64,000 nucleotides of DNA. Source: JAEUIX01 sp964611125. GTDB lineage: Bacteria > Planctomycetota > Phycisphaerae > Phycisphaerales > UBA1924. The position numbers and the translations under genes are program-made. The stretch covers positions 11,561 to 75,560 of the forward strand of contig CAZSZO010000018.1 of assembly GCA_964611125.1 (NCBI GenBank), read 5' to 3'. The notes below the pieces were generated by a model. It was not told the origin of the DNA, did no database searches, and saw nothing but the letters and a program-made list of their open reading frames with translations. This document shows positions 51,467 through 60,121 of the stretch, in pieces. Position 1 is the first letter of the stretch; each line of letters opens with the position of its first letter.

Positions 51467-52336
51467 ATGATGGTCGGACAATCGCGCTGGGCGTGTGTGT
51501 TGGTGGCGGCCGTGATGGGTGGGTGCCTCTGCGGCTGCGAGTCCGCCGCCCTGAAGAAAATCGAACAGTCTGAGAGCATCCTGGCGGCCTTCGGCGAAAC
51601 CACGCCGAAGGAAGCCTTCATGGCCATGGAGGACCCCCACGACGCCGACCGGCGGATGCGCGGGACGGCCCTGATCGCCGCCGCCCCCTTCGGCGGCGTC
51701 GACGGCTATGTCAAGCTCTACGCCGACAAGGTTCAGAACGACCCCGACATGGGCGTCCGCGCCGTCGCGGCCCGGGCCTTGGGCCTCCATGGCCAGCCCG
51801 AGCACGCCCTGCTCATCGTCCCGCTGCTGAAGAACCCCGACCGCAATGTCCGCCTCGAAGCCGTGCGGGCCCTGCAGCGCCTGCACAATCCCGCCGTGGT
51901 CGAGGCCCTCATCGACAGCTCGCAACTGGAGCGGGTGGCCGAAAACCGCTCAGGCGTGGTCCGGCGGGGCGAGGGCGACATCCAGGTCCGCGCCGAGGCG
52001 TGCACCGCGCTGGGCCAGTACGCCGAGATCCGCGTGATCAACGCCCTCATCGAGGCCGTCGACGACGATCACCTGGTGGTCAACAAGGCCGCCCGAGCGT
52101 CGCTCAAGACCCTCACCGGGCAGGATTTCGGCGATGAACGCCGCCCCTGGGTCACCTGGCTCAAGGGCGCCAGTGAGCCCTTCGCCGGCGGCACGCCCTA
52201 CGTCTACCCCGCCTTCAACCGCGGCAAGTTCTGGTACGAGTACATCCCCTTCGTCCCGCCGCCCCCCAACGAAGAAGTCGCCAGCCCCGCCGGCTACGCC
52301 CAGGCCGGTCGGCCCGCAGGCCCCGGCGCCCAGTAA
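51467..52336 (+). CDS. HEAT-repeat lipoprotein
   Basis: The 289-residue product has a signal and lipobox ending at Cys20 or Cys24 ('VMGGCLCGCES'). From about 80 to 225 it carries at least four HEAT/PBS-lyase-like repeats ('VRAVAARALGLHGQPEHALL', 'VRLEAVRALQRLHNPAVVEA', 'VRAEACTALGQYAEIRVINA'). The C-terminus ends in an aromatic and Pro-rich tail ('FWYEYIPFVPPPP'). It probably acts as a scaffold at the envelope; partners are unknown. The start is set by a -10-like TATGAT 6 nt upstream. Confidence 0.8.
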   Translation: MMVGQSRWACVLVAAVMGGCLCGCESAALKKIEQSESILAAFGETTPKEAFMAMEDPHDADRRMRGTALIAAAPFGGVDGYVKLYADKVQNDPDMGVRAVAARALGLHGQPEHALLIVPLLKNPDRNVRLEAVRALQRLHNPAVVEALIDSSQLERVAENRSGVVRRGEGDIQVRAEACTALGQYAEIRVINALIEAVDDDHLVVNKAARASLKTLTGQDFGDERRPWVTWLKGASEPFAGGTPYVYPAFNRGKFWYEYIPFVPPPPNEEVASPAGYAQAGRPAGPGAQ

Positions 52337-52418
52337 CACGCCGATGCCTCCGCGCGGGTGATCCCGCCCCGCCCAACTGCCGATAACACCTCCCTCACCC
52401 CACCCCTGGGAGGATGTC

Positions 52419-53486
52419 TTGCGCGCACTGGTCTTTGATGGCCGTTCACCCAAGTTCCTGTCGGATCGCCCGCAACCGGCCCCGCTGGCGGGCGAGGCCC
52501 TCATCCGCCCGACCCGCCTCGCCATCAGCTCCACCGATATCGCCCTCGCCCGCGGGCTCGCGCCGGCGCACGCTCCGCCGTTCACCGGGGTCATGGGGCA
52601 CGAGTTCGTCGGCGTCGTCGCCGAAATCAACCTCCCCAAGGACGCGCCCCCAGCCCTGGAAGTCCGGCGCAAGCTCAAGGGCAAGCGCGTCGTCGCGCCC
52701 ATGAACCTCGTTTGCGGCAAGTGCGAACTCTGCCGGGGCGGCCTCTCCTCGCATTGCCGGGCCCGCAGCGTCATGGGCGCCCTGGGGCGCGACGGCTGCT
52801 TCGCCGAAGCCTTCACCCTGCCCCTCACCAGCCTGCACGCCGTGCCCGACGCCATCGACGACGACTCGGCGGTCTTCGCCTCGCTCATCGCCGCCGCCGC
52901 GCACGCCGCCCAGATGCTCCGCATCGAAGGCAAGCCCTACATCACCGTGCTGGGCGACGGCCCGCTCGGCCTGCTGACCGCCCAGGTCATGACCCGGCTC
53001 AACGCCTCGGTCCGCCTGCTGGGCAAACACCCCGAGAAGTTCGCCCTCTGCGAACACTGGGGCGTGAAGCACCGCCACATCGACGAGGTCGGCCGCCGCG
53101 CCGATCAGGACGTCGTCGTCGATTGCACCGGCAGCCCCTCGGGCCTGCCCCTGGCCCTGCAGCTCGTCCGCCCCCGCGGCAAGATCATCCTCAAGACCAC
53201 CACCACCCGCCTCCCCATCGCCCCCCCCACCCCAACCCCGGGCGCCCCCGCGCCGCAACTCCCCGGCGGCGACGCCTGGTCCGCCATCAACCTCGCCCCG
53301 CTGGTGGTCAACGAAATCGAGCTCCTCGGCTGCCGCTGCGGCTCGATCGACCAAGCCCTCGGCCTGCTGGCCCGCAAAGACCTCTCCATCGCCAGCCTCA
53401 TCACCAAGCGCTTCAAGTTCGACCAGGCCGCCCAAGCCCTGCAAGCCGCCACCCAAGGCGCCATCAAGATCGTCCTGGATTGCTGA
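52419..53486 (+). CDS. MDR-family zinc alcohol dehydrogenase
   Basis: The 355-residue oxidoreductase starts at TTG 52419 with GGGAGG 5 nt upstream. It has the catalytic 'GHEFVGVV', the four-cysteine structural zinc site 'CGKCELCRGGLSSHC' and the nucleotide fold 'ITVLGDGPLGLLTAQ'. A Pro-rich insertion lies at about 265-287. The substrate is not obvious; it is a different subgroup from the YahK-type enzyme at 2769-3818. It stands alone between a HEAT lipoprotein and an amidohydrolase. Confidence 0.88.
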   Translation: MRALVFDGRSPKFLSDRPQPAPLAGEALIRPTRLAISSTDIALARGLAPAHAPPFTGVMGHEFVGVVAEINLPKDAPPALEVRRKLKGKRVVAPMNLVCGKCELCRGGLSSHCRARSVMGALGRDGCFAEAFTLPLTSLHAVPDAIDDDSAVFASLIAAAAHAAQMLRIEGKPYITVLGDGPLGLLTAQVMTRLNASVRLLGKHPEKFALCEHWGVKHRHIDEVGRRADQDVVVDCTGSPSGLPLALQLVRPRGKIILKTTTTRLPIAPPTPTPGAPAPQLPGGDAWSAINLAPLVVNEIELLGCRCGSIDQALGLLARKDLSIASLITKRFKFDQAAQALQAATQGAIKIVLDC

Positions 53487-53525
53487 CAGACCCACACGCA
53501 CCACCCAAAAACAGAAGCACCTCCG

Positions 53526-53560
53526 AGTTTGAGCTTTGAATTCTGAACTTTGAACTTTGG
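53526..53560. repeat. Short AT-rich repeat of CTTTGAA-like heptamers
   Basis: Four or five imperfect copies of a TTTGAA-centred heptamer occupy this 35-bp stretch between convergent genes. It is markedly AT-rich compared with its surroundings. Confidence 0.5.
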
Positions 53561-53594
53561 GGTTCTCCGCGTGTGCTGTGTGCCCTCGCCCGCC

Positions 53595-55025
53595 TCACAC
53601 CACGCCGATCACCAGCAACTCCGCTCGCGCCTCGCTCGTCATCACGCGCTCAAGCAGACCGGATTCGCTTCCATCCCCTTCCTCTCCCACTTCCACCGCG
53701 ACCACGCCGCCGATGGGCCCCGCGAGCGGGCCCCGCAGCGTGAATGACGCCGCGTGCAGGCCCAGGGCCCGGGCCCCGTTCACTGTGCCCATGCCCAGCA
53801 GCACCTTCGGGTCGGTCCCGTCGCGCCGGTGCAGGAACCGCATCTCATCGAGCACGCTGATGCCCCCGCGGGCCGGGTCAGCGCTCTCGGCGGGCAGGTT
53901 CACGATCGAGTCGGTCCCCAGGGCCACGTTCACCCCCGCCGCGAGCATCTCGCGGTAGCGGTGCGGCCCGAAGCGGCGCTCAGCCCCGAAGTACGCCGAC
54001 GCCCGCGGGCAATACACCACGCTCGTGCGCGTGCTGGCCAGGATCGCGATGTCGCGATCATCGGCGTCATTCACATGGGCAGCAGCGAACCGCGCCGTCC
54101 GCAGCGCATGCTCGCAGAAGCCCAACGGCGTGACTCCCGGGTTCGTGAACAGGTCCTGCGTGCGCTCATCCCACGCCCCCACCCCGCGCAGCAGATCCGC
54201 CAGGGGCCCCTGACCGGTCTCAATGAGCAGGTGCTCCTCGGGGCTCTCGGCCAGATGGGTGCAGAGGCGGACTCCGTAGGTCTTCCCGAATTCCGCAATG
54301 CGGGCGTACAGCGCGGGCGACACGCTGTAGGGTGCGTGCGGCTGCAAACCCAGTCGCACCGCGTCGGCCTGCACCGACGACCGAGCCACCTCCAACCCGA
54401 TTTGCCCGAGCGCCGCCGCCGCCCGCGCCTCATGGGCGCCGACCCCGAAAAACTCCAGAAACGAGACGCCCGACATCAGCGTCGCGCCCAGCGCCTCCGC
54501 GGCCCACCCCGACAGCCGCCCCCCCACCGCCCCGCCGATGTCGCCCACCGCGACCGTCCCCCCGGCGAGCGCCAGCTGCACCCCCTGGGCCACCGACGCC
54601 CGCACGTCTTCCTCAGTGGTGGCCCGCTCCTGCCGAATCATCTCCACCCACGGCAGAAAGCCCACCGACGGGTCATGGGACCGCGGGCCGATGTGCGTCA
54701 GGTCAAGGTGACAGTGGGCGTTCACCAGCCCCGGCAGCAACACCGCGCCGGGGCGGTCGATCTCGAGCCACTCTGTCGCGGCGCCCGTCGCTCCGCCGCC
54801 CCGCAGCCGCTCCCCCGCCGGCCCGCCGCGAGCGGGGCCGGGCCGTTCAGCCAGCGGGTGGCGCCGGACCGCCTCGGGCGCGCCTGAGGCCAGCAGTTCG
54901 CACCGCCGCCGCCCGGCCTCGTCGGCCGCGGGAGCGACCCGCACCAGCACGCTCCCCGGGGCCGCGAGCACGCCCTGGGCGTCCGCGACGGCGAGGCCGG
55001 TGATGAGCAGAATCTGGGTCTTCAT
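53595..55025 (-). CDS. Amidohydrolase / chlorohydrolase-type deaminase
   Basis: The 476-residue metal-dependent hydrolase starts at ATG 55025. It has 'LPGLVNAHCHLDLT' (metal His pair), 'LGLQPHAPYSVS', 'LCTHLAESPEEHLL' (His, Glu), 'FAAAHVND' and 'VALGTDSIVNLPAES' (Asp), the order found in 5-methylthioadenosine/guanine/chlorohydrolase-type deaminases. A low-complexity insertion at about 55-85 follows the N-terminal beta domain. The exact substrate cannot be read; a nucleoside or base deaminase is most likely. Confidence 0.85.
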   Translation of the reverse strand: MKTQILLITGLAVADAQGVLAAPGSVLVRVAPAADEAGRRRCELLASGAPEAVRRHPLAERPGPARGGPAGERLRGGGATGAATEWLEIDRPGAVLLPGLVNAHCHLDLTHIGPRSHDPSVGFLPWVEMIRQERATTEEDVRASVAQGVQLALAGGTVAVGDIGGAVGGRLSGWAAEALGATLMSGVSFLEFFGVGAHEARAAAALGQIGLEVARSSVQADAVRLGLQPHAPYSVSPALYARIAEFGKTYGVRLCTHLAESPEEHLLIETGQGPLADLLRGVGAWDERTQDLFTNPGVTPLGFCEHALRTARFAAAHVNDADDRDIAILASTRTSVVYCPRASAYFGAERRFGPHRYREMLAAGVNVALGTDSIVNLPAESADPARGGISVLDEMRFLHRRDGTDPKVLLGMGTVNGARALGLHAASFTLRGPLAGPIGGVVAVEVGEEGDGSESGLLERVMTSEARAELLVIGVV

Positions 55026-55165
55026 GGAATCACGCGAAAGAGTCCGATATTGTCCCCAGCCGGGCGGTGTTGCGACGTCTCCCGCCCCATCATTGCCCCC
55101 CGAGCCCCAGGCGCCTTCCCGGCGCCCGTCGGGGCCCGCAGCCACCACCGGTCACGGAGCCCGCC

Positions 55166-56032
55166 ATGTTCACGTCCCGCGTCACCCGACTCGCCCCCTT
55201 CGCGATCATCGCCGCCGGCCTGCTGGCTGGCGGCTGCGTCCGTCAGGGCGACTACGACAACCTCTACGAGAACAACCGGGCCCTCACCGCCAAGAACCAG
55301 GAATTGCTCGAGCAGCTCCGCTCGCTCCAGGCCACCATCGCCGACCTGCAGGCCCGTCTGGCCGCCGGCGACTCGGCCATCGGCGGCGTGAGCGCCAGCC
55401 AGGCCGCGCTCCGGGCCGAGATCGAGCGGCTCCGGGCCAAGCTCGCCGAGACCGAGCGCAGCCTGCAGGGCATCCAGTTCACCACCCTCGACTCCGCGAC
55501 TGACGCGGCCCTCCAGCAGCTCGCCGGTCAGTACCCCGACCTGATCGAGTACGACTCCACCCGCGGCCTGATCCGCTTCAAGAGCGACATCACCTTCGCT
55601 TCGGGCTCCTTCGAGCTCTCCAGCCAGGGCCAGACGGCCGTCTCCGCCCTGGGCCGCATCCTGGGCCAGCTCCCCTCGGCCCAGCAGTACGATGTCGTGA
55701 TCGTCGGCCACACCGACGCCCAGCGCGTCAGCTCCCGCCCCGGCCGTCGCTTCAACGACAACGATGAGCTCTCCGCCTTCCGGTCGATCAGCGTGACCAA
55801 GGCCCTCTCCTCCAGCGGCGTCGACAAGCGCCGCTGCCTCTTCGCCGGGTTCGGCGAGAGCCGCCCGGCCGTCGCCAACGCGGGCAACGGCAACACGCCG
55901 CAGAACCGGCGCGTCGAGGTCTTCCTCACCCGCAGCCTGCCCACCGGCGCCGCGGCTGAGGGCAACGCGCCGGCCCCCGCCCGCTCGGCCCCCGCCCGGA
56001 CCCCGGCGGCCAACCCCGATCTGATGAAGTAA
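55166..56032 (+). CDS. OmpA-family peptidoglycan-binding lipoprotein
   Basis: The 288-residue product starts at ATG 55166 with GGAG 6 nt upstream. A lipobox ends at Cys24 (LAGGC). Residues about 30-120 form a coiled coil. The OmpA domain (about 140-265) shows 'ITFASGSFELSSQG', 'DVVIVGHTDAQRV' and 'PQNRRVEVFLTRS', the residues that bind diaminopimelate in Pal/OmpA. The tail is Ala/Pro-rich. It likely tethers the outer membrane to the wall. It is divergent from the amidohydrolase gene, with 140 bp between. Confidence 0.92.
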   Translation: MFTSRVTRLAPFAIIAAGLLAGGCVRQGDYDNLYENNRALTAKNQELLEQLRSLQATIADLQARLAAGDSAIGGVSASQAALRAEIERLRAKLAETERSLQGIQFTTLDSATDAALQQLAGQYPDLIEYDSTRGLIRFKSDITFASGSFELSSQGQTAVSALGRILGQLPSAQQYDVVIVGHTDAQRVSSRPGRRFNDNDELSAFRSISVTKALSSSGVDKRRCLFAGFGESRPAVANAGNGNTPQNRRVEVFLTRSLPTGAAAEGNAPAPARSAPARTPAANPDLMK

Positions 56033-56048
56033 GCCTGCCGGGCCGGGC

Positions 56049-56936
56049 TCAGCTCGGCCCGGTGGGTGCAGATCCCCGGTTGAGCGCCCAGTTGAGGTGC
56101 TCGAGCGCGATCGCCGCGCTCACCGAGACATTGAGCGAATCGACCCCGGGGGCCATCTCGATGCGCACCCGGGCGTCGACCATCGCCAGGCAGGCCGGGC
56201 TGAGCCCGGGCCCTTCGGACCCAACCAGGCATGCGATTCGGTCTTTGTGAGGTTCCACGTGGAACATGCGCAGATCCTCCGCAGGGGCCTGCGGCGAGAG
56301 GCCGACCAGGCGAAACCCCGATCGCTGGACCTCGCGCAGGCCCTCGGGCCACTCTGGAACGGTGGCGAAGGGCAGGCGGAGGGCGTGGCCGACCGAGACG
56401 CGGATCGCCTTGCGGTAGAGCGGGTCGGCACAGCGCGGGCTCATGAGGATGCCCCCGGCGCCGAACGCCGCGGCGTTGCGGAACGCGGCGCCCACGTTGT
56501 CGTGGTTGGTCAGGTCCTCAAGCACCAGCACCAGGCGGGCCCGGGCGAGGATGTCGGCGAGCGGCGTTGGCGGGTTGCGTGCGCCCACCGCCATCAGACC
56601 GCGGTGGAGATGGAAACCGACCAGACGGTCGAGATCGCGCTGCGGGAGGACGTACACCGGCGCGCCTTCGGGCAGACGCGGCAGGAGCGGCCGAATCGAC
56701 TCCAGGCGGGTGGGCGTGCACAGGACCGACAGGGTCCGGTACGGGGAATCGACCAGCAGCGGGAAGACCACTTCGCCCTCGGCCATGAACTTGCCCCACG
56801 GGGCCTGCGGGTCGCCCGGTTCGCCAGCGCCCGGCACGGCATGCGGCGAGAACGCCTGCGCGAGTTGGCGCTCGCGCACCTGAGCGTAATCGGTCAGCCG
56901 GGGGTCATCGAGATGGTCAACCGGGATGATGTTCAT
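56049..56936 (-). CDS. SpoU/TrmH-family RNA 2'-O-methyltransferase
   Basis: The 295-residue product has an N-terminal substrate domain (about 1-120) and a SPOUT domain with the three motifs 'LEDLTNHDNVGAAFRNAAAF' (motif 1), 'CLVGSEGPGLS' (motif 2) and 'DSLNVSVSAAIALEHL' (motif 3). It methylates ribose in tRNA or rRNA. The start ATG 56936 is chosen for the fold; the longer frame is not conserved. TACGCT lies 9 nt upstream and overlaps the divergent -10 of the next gene. Confidence 0.9.
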   Translation of the reverse strand: MNIIPVDHLDDPRLTDYAQVRERQLAQAFSPHAVPGAGEPGDPQAPWGKFMAEGEVVFPLLVDSPYRTLSVLCTPTRLESIRPLLPRLPEGAPVYVLPQRDLDRLVGFHLHRGLMAVGARNPPTPLADILARARLVLVLEDLTNHDNVGAAFRNAAAFGAGGILMSPRCADPLYRKAIRVSVGHALRLPFATVPEWPEGLREVQRSGFRLVGLSPQAPAEDLRMFHVEPHKDRIACLVGSEGPGLSPACLAMVDARVRIEMAPGVDSLNVSVSAAIALEHLNWALNRGSAPTGPS

Positions 56937-56945
56937 CGGGGCGCG

Positions 56946-56955
56946 AGCGTAGACT
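56946..56955. promoter_or_regulatory. Overlapping divergent -10-like boxes
   Basis: TAGACT (56950-56955, plus) sits 8 nt before ATG 56964 and TACGCT (56951-56946, minus) 9 nt before ATG 56936. The two share bases, so the promoters may exclude each other. Both are weak matches. Confidence 0.35.
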
Positions 56956-56963
56956 GAAAGACT

Positions 56964-57605
56964 ATGAAGCACGCTCTCATTCTCGTGGCGCTGGCGGGCG
57001 GACTGGTCATGACCGGGTGCGACGACCGGCAGTCGAACTCGGGCAAGCAGTCGACGCCGAACAACCCGACCTCGATCCTCGGCAAGTCGGCCAAAATGGG
57101 CAAGGACGTGAAGGCCCAGGTCGAGCAGGCCGGGGAACAGGCCAACCAGGCCGCCAAGACCCAGACGGGCGAAGGCAAGTTCGCCGACATCGGCGGGCTG
57201 AAGGTGCCCGTGCCCGAGGGCTGGGAGAACGTCGGCCCCAGCGGCATGCGGATCGCCGAGTTCAAGGTCGGCAACGTGTCGGTGCGGTTCTTCTCATTGG
57301 GCGGCGGGGCCGACAGCAACATCAACCGGTGGAAGGGGCAGGTCACCGAGCCGGTGGACGGGCCGAGCACCAAGACGGTGATGGCGGGCACGATCAAGTG
57401 CAGCGTGCTGGCGGTGACGGGGACCTATGCCGGGATGGGTCCGGGTGGGGCGCCGCTCCCCCCGGCGCCGAACACCGGGTTCCTGGGGGCCCAGATCGAC
57501 GGGGGCCCGCAGCCGCTGCAGTGCGTCGCCTTCGGCCCGGCCGATGAGGTCGATGCGCTGCGGAAGGCCTGGGAAATGATGCTCGCTGGGATCCAGACCA
57601 AGTAA
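56964..57605 (+). CDS. Predicted lipoprotein of unknown function
   Basis: The 213-residue product has a short signal and lipobox at Cys19 (MTGC). A charged Gln/Lys-rich helical segment (about 25-70) leads to a compact domain (about 75-213) with 'GGLKVPVPEGWENVGPSG', 'VRFFSLGGGADSNINRWKG' and a final amphipathic helix. The latter resembles small periplasmic proteins of unknown function in planctomycetes. It stands between a SpoU methyltransferase and uppP. Confidence 0.75.
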   Translation: MKHALILVALAGGLVMTGCDDRQSNSGKQSTPNNPTSILGKSAKMGKDVKAQVEQAGEQANQAAKTQTGEGKFADIGGLKVPVPEGWENVGPSGMRIAEFKVGNVSVRFFSLGGGADSNINRWKGQVTEPVDGPSTKTVMAGTIKCSVLAVTGTYAGMGPGGAPLPPAPNTGFLGAQIDGGPQPLQCVAFGPADEVDALRKAWEMMLAGIQTK

Positions 57606-57706
57606 GCTGTCGCGCCGGTGCGGCGCGCTGCGGCAGGATTCGCGACCCAGTTCGGGCGCCCAAGCGCGGCGAACGAAGGCGATCAACCGGACGCAAGGAG
57701 GCGGAG

Positions 57707-58687
57707 ATGGAGCTGTGGCAAGCCGTCGTGCTCGGGCTGGTCGAGGGGATCACGGAGTACCTGCCCGTGTCGTCGACGGGGCACATGATCCTGGCTTCGC
57801 ATTTCATGGGGCTTTCCGACGACCCGGCCCGGCAGGACGCCGTCAACGCGTTCGAGATTGTCATTCAGGGCGGGGCGATCCTGGCGGTGGCGGCGCTGTA
57901 CTTCCCGCGCTGCGTGCAGATGGTCCGCGGGGTGCTGGGGAAGGACCCCGCCGGGCTGCGGCTGTTCACCAATCTGGTGATCGCGTTCATCCCCGCCGGG
58001 GTGGTGGGCGTGCTGCTGAACAAGGTGATTGAGAAGCACCTGTTCGCGCCGGGCCCGGTGCTCGCGGCGGTGCTGCTGGGGGGGATTTACATTCTGATCG
58101 TCGATTGGTGGCGCTCGGGGCGGTTCGGGATGCATCACGCCATCACCCGCAACGCCGAGGTGGACTCGATTACGCCGCGCCAGGCGTTGTTCATCGGCCT
58201 GCTGCAGTGCGTAGGGATGTGGCCGGGAACGAGCCGCTCGCTGATGACGATCACCGGGGGGCTGTTCATCGGGCTGCGGCCGCGGGCGGCGGCGGAGTTC
58301 GCGTTCCTCCTCGGGCTGCCGACGCTGGGGGGGGCGACGGTGTTCAAGCTGGCGAAGAACCTGCTGCAGGCCGAGGAGCAAGGGGGAAACCTCTTTCAGA
58401 AGCTGGGCGTGCTTCCGGTGCTGGTGGGGATCGCGGTGGCGACGGTCTCGGCGGCGGTGGCGGTGAAGTGGCTGGTGGGGTTCCTGAATCGGCACGGGCT
58501 GGCGGTGTTCGGGTACTACCGGCTGGCGCTGTTTGCGGTGATGGCGGTGCTGGTGCTGCGGGGCGGGCTGAAGATCGAGAAGCCGCATGACGATGGCAGG
58601 AAGACGGCGGGCTCGCCTGTGACCCAGCCGGCGGGCGAGGCGGCGGGCCAGACGCCGGGCCAAACGGGCAAGAAGACCAATCCATGA
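57707..58687 (+). CDS. uppP: Undecaprenyl-diphosphatase
   Basis: This 326-residue integral membrane enzyme recycles undecaprenyl pyrophosphate, the lipid carrier for peptidoglycan and other envelope polymers. It has the BacA motifs 'GLVEGITEYLPVSSTGH' at the start and 'PGTSRSLMT' in the middle, and about eight membrane helices. The C-terminal 35 residues are a hydrophilic extension. ATG 57707 has GGAGGCGGAG just upstream. The stop overlaps serA by 4 nt, an odd pairing of lipid recycling with serine synthesis. Confidence 0.94.
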   Translation: MELWQAVVLGLVEGITEYLPVSSTGHMILASHFMGLSDDPARQDAVNAFEIVIQGGAILAVAALYFPRCVQMVRGVLGKDPAGLRLFTNLVIAFIPAGVVGVLLNKVIEKHLFAPGPVLAAVLLGGIYILIVDWWRSGRFGMHHAITRNAEVDSITPRQALFIGLLQCVGMWPGTSRSLMTITGGLFIGLRPRAAAEFAFLLGLPTLGGATVFKLAKNLLQAEEQGGNLFQKLGVLPVLVGIAVATVSAAVAVKWLVGFLNRHGLAVFGYYRLALFAVMAVLVLRGGLKIEKPHDDGRKTAGSPVTQPAGEAAGQTPGQTGKKTNP

Positions 58688-59949
58688 AAACCTCGTATCC
58701 CAAGGCGAAGATCAAGGTGGTTCTGCTGGAGGGCGTGCACACCGCGGCGCGGGAGCAGTTCGCCGGCGATGGCTTCAGCGTGACGGCGGGCGAGAAGGCC
58801 CTGGAGGGCGCGGCCCTGCGCAAGGCTGTGGGCGAGGCCCACGTGCTGGGTATACGCAGCAAGACCACGCTGACGGCCGAGGTGCTCGCGGCGGCCCCGC
58901 GCCTGCTGGCGGTGGGGTGCTTCTGCATCGGCACCAACCAGGTCGATCTGCTGGAGGCCCGCCGGCGCGGGGTGGCGGTGTTCAACTCGCCGTTCTCGAA
59001 CACGCGGAGCGTGGCGGAGCTGACCATCGCGGAGGTGATCGCGCTGCACCGCCGGCTGCTCGACCAGTCGAGCAAGATGCACCAGGGCGAATGGGACAAG
59101 TCCGCGGCGGGCGCCCACGAGGTGCGCGGGCGGACGCTGGGGATCGTGGGGTACGGGCACATCGGCTCGCAGGTGAGCGTGCTGGCGGAGGCGCTGGGGA
59201 TGCGGGTGGTGTTCCATGACATCATCAGCAAGCTGCCGATGGGGAACGCGCGGGCGTGCCGGAGCCTGCGCGAACTGCTGGAGGTGTCCGACGTGGTCAC
59301 GGTGCATGTGCCCGCGACGAGCCTGACGGAGGGGCCGCCTCCGCTGATCGGCAAGAGCCAGATCCGGGCCATGAAGAAGGGGGCGTTCCTGATCAACAAC
59401 GCGCGGGGCGGCGTGGTTGATGTGGGGGCGCTGGCCGCGGCGCTGCGCGACGGGCACCTGGGCGGGGCGGCGCTCGATGTCTTCCCGAGCGAGCCGGCGG
59501 GAAAGGGCGAGCGGTTCGAGAGCGAGCTGCGCGGGCTGGGGAACGTGATCCTGACGCCGCACGTGGGCGGGAGCACCGAGGAGGCTCAGGAGAGCATCGC
59601 GCTGGATGTGGCGGCCAAGCTCACCCGCTTTGTCAACAACGGCGGCACGGCGGGGAGCGTGAACCTGCCGGAGGTGGACCTGCCCGAGCAGGCCGGGGAG
59701 GAAGCGGTTGGGGGGGTGGGCGGACGGCGGCAGCACCGCATCCTGCACCTTCACCGCAACGTGCCCGGGGTGATGCAGGCGGTGAACACGCGGATCGCGC
59801 AGCTCGGCGTGAACGTGAACGCCCAGTACCTGCGAACACGCGAAGACGTGGGCTATGTGGTGATCGACGTCGACCCCGCGCAGGGCCAGGCGATCGAGAA
59901 GGGCCTGCGCGAGATGCCGGAGACGATCCGGGTGCGAGTGCTTTGGTAG
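58684..59949 (+). CDS. serA: D-3-phosphoglycerate dehydrogenase
   Basis: The 421-residue enzyme oxidises 3-phosphoglycerate in the first step of serine synthesis. It has the NAD fold 'GRTLGIVGYGHIGSQV', catalytic 'NNARGGVVD' and 'TPHVGGSTEEAQE', and a C-terminal ACT domain (about 345-421, 'RNVPGVMQAVNTRIAQLGVN') as in the E. coli type that is inhibited by serine. ATG 58684 lies in an ATGA overlap with uppP. It could supply the serine used by TrpB, although the two operons are 48 kb apart here. Confidence 0.95.
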   Translation: MKTSYPKAKIKVVLLEGVHTAAREQFAGDGFSVTAGEKALEGAALRKAVGEAHVLGIRSKTTLTAEVLAAAPRLLAVGCFCIGTNQVDLLEARRRGVAVFNSPFSNTRSVAELTIAEVIALHRRLLDQSSKMHQGEWDKSAAGAHEVRGRTLGIVGYGHIGSQVSVLAEALGMRVVFHDIISKLPMGNARACRSLRELLEVSDVVTVHVPATSLTEGPPPLIGKSQIRAMKKGAFLINNARGGVVDVGALAAALRDGHLGGAALDVFPSEPAGKGERFESELRGLGNVILTPHVGGSTEEAQESIALDVAAKLTRFVNNGGTAGSVNLPEVDLPEQAGEEAVGGVGGRRQHRILHLHRNVPGVMQAVNTRIAQLGVNVNAQYLRTREDVGYVVIDVDPAQGQAIEKGLREMPETIRVRVLW

Positions 59950-60063
59950 GTGCGCGGTACGGAGCGGGTGACAGTAGACGCCGGATATATAACCTGATTA
60001 GGGTATTTATTCTCCCTGGAAACCCTCCTAGGCCCGGCATGAGCCCACCGCGGAACATTTTAC

Positions 60064-60095
60064 TTGACAGAGAAGTACAACTAGACGAATATGTT
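60064..60095 (+). promoter_or_regulatory. Possible promoter of the nucleotidyltransferase/XRE cassette
   Basis: A perfect TTGACA (60064-60069) is followed by TATGTT (60090-60095), with 20-nt spacing that is longer than usual. The region from 59970 to 60100 is clearly AT-rich for this genome. Confidence 0.35.
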
Positions 60096-60121
60096 CAGCA
60101 TGACACTGACCAAGGGGCACC

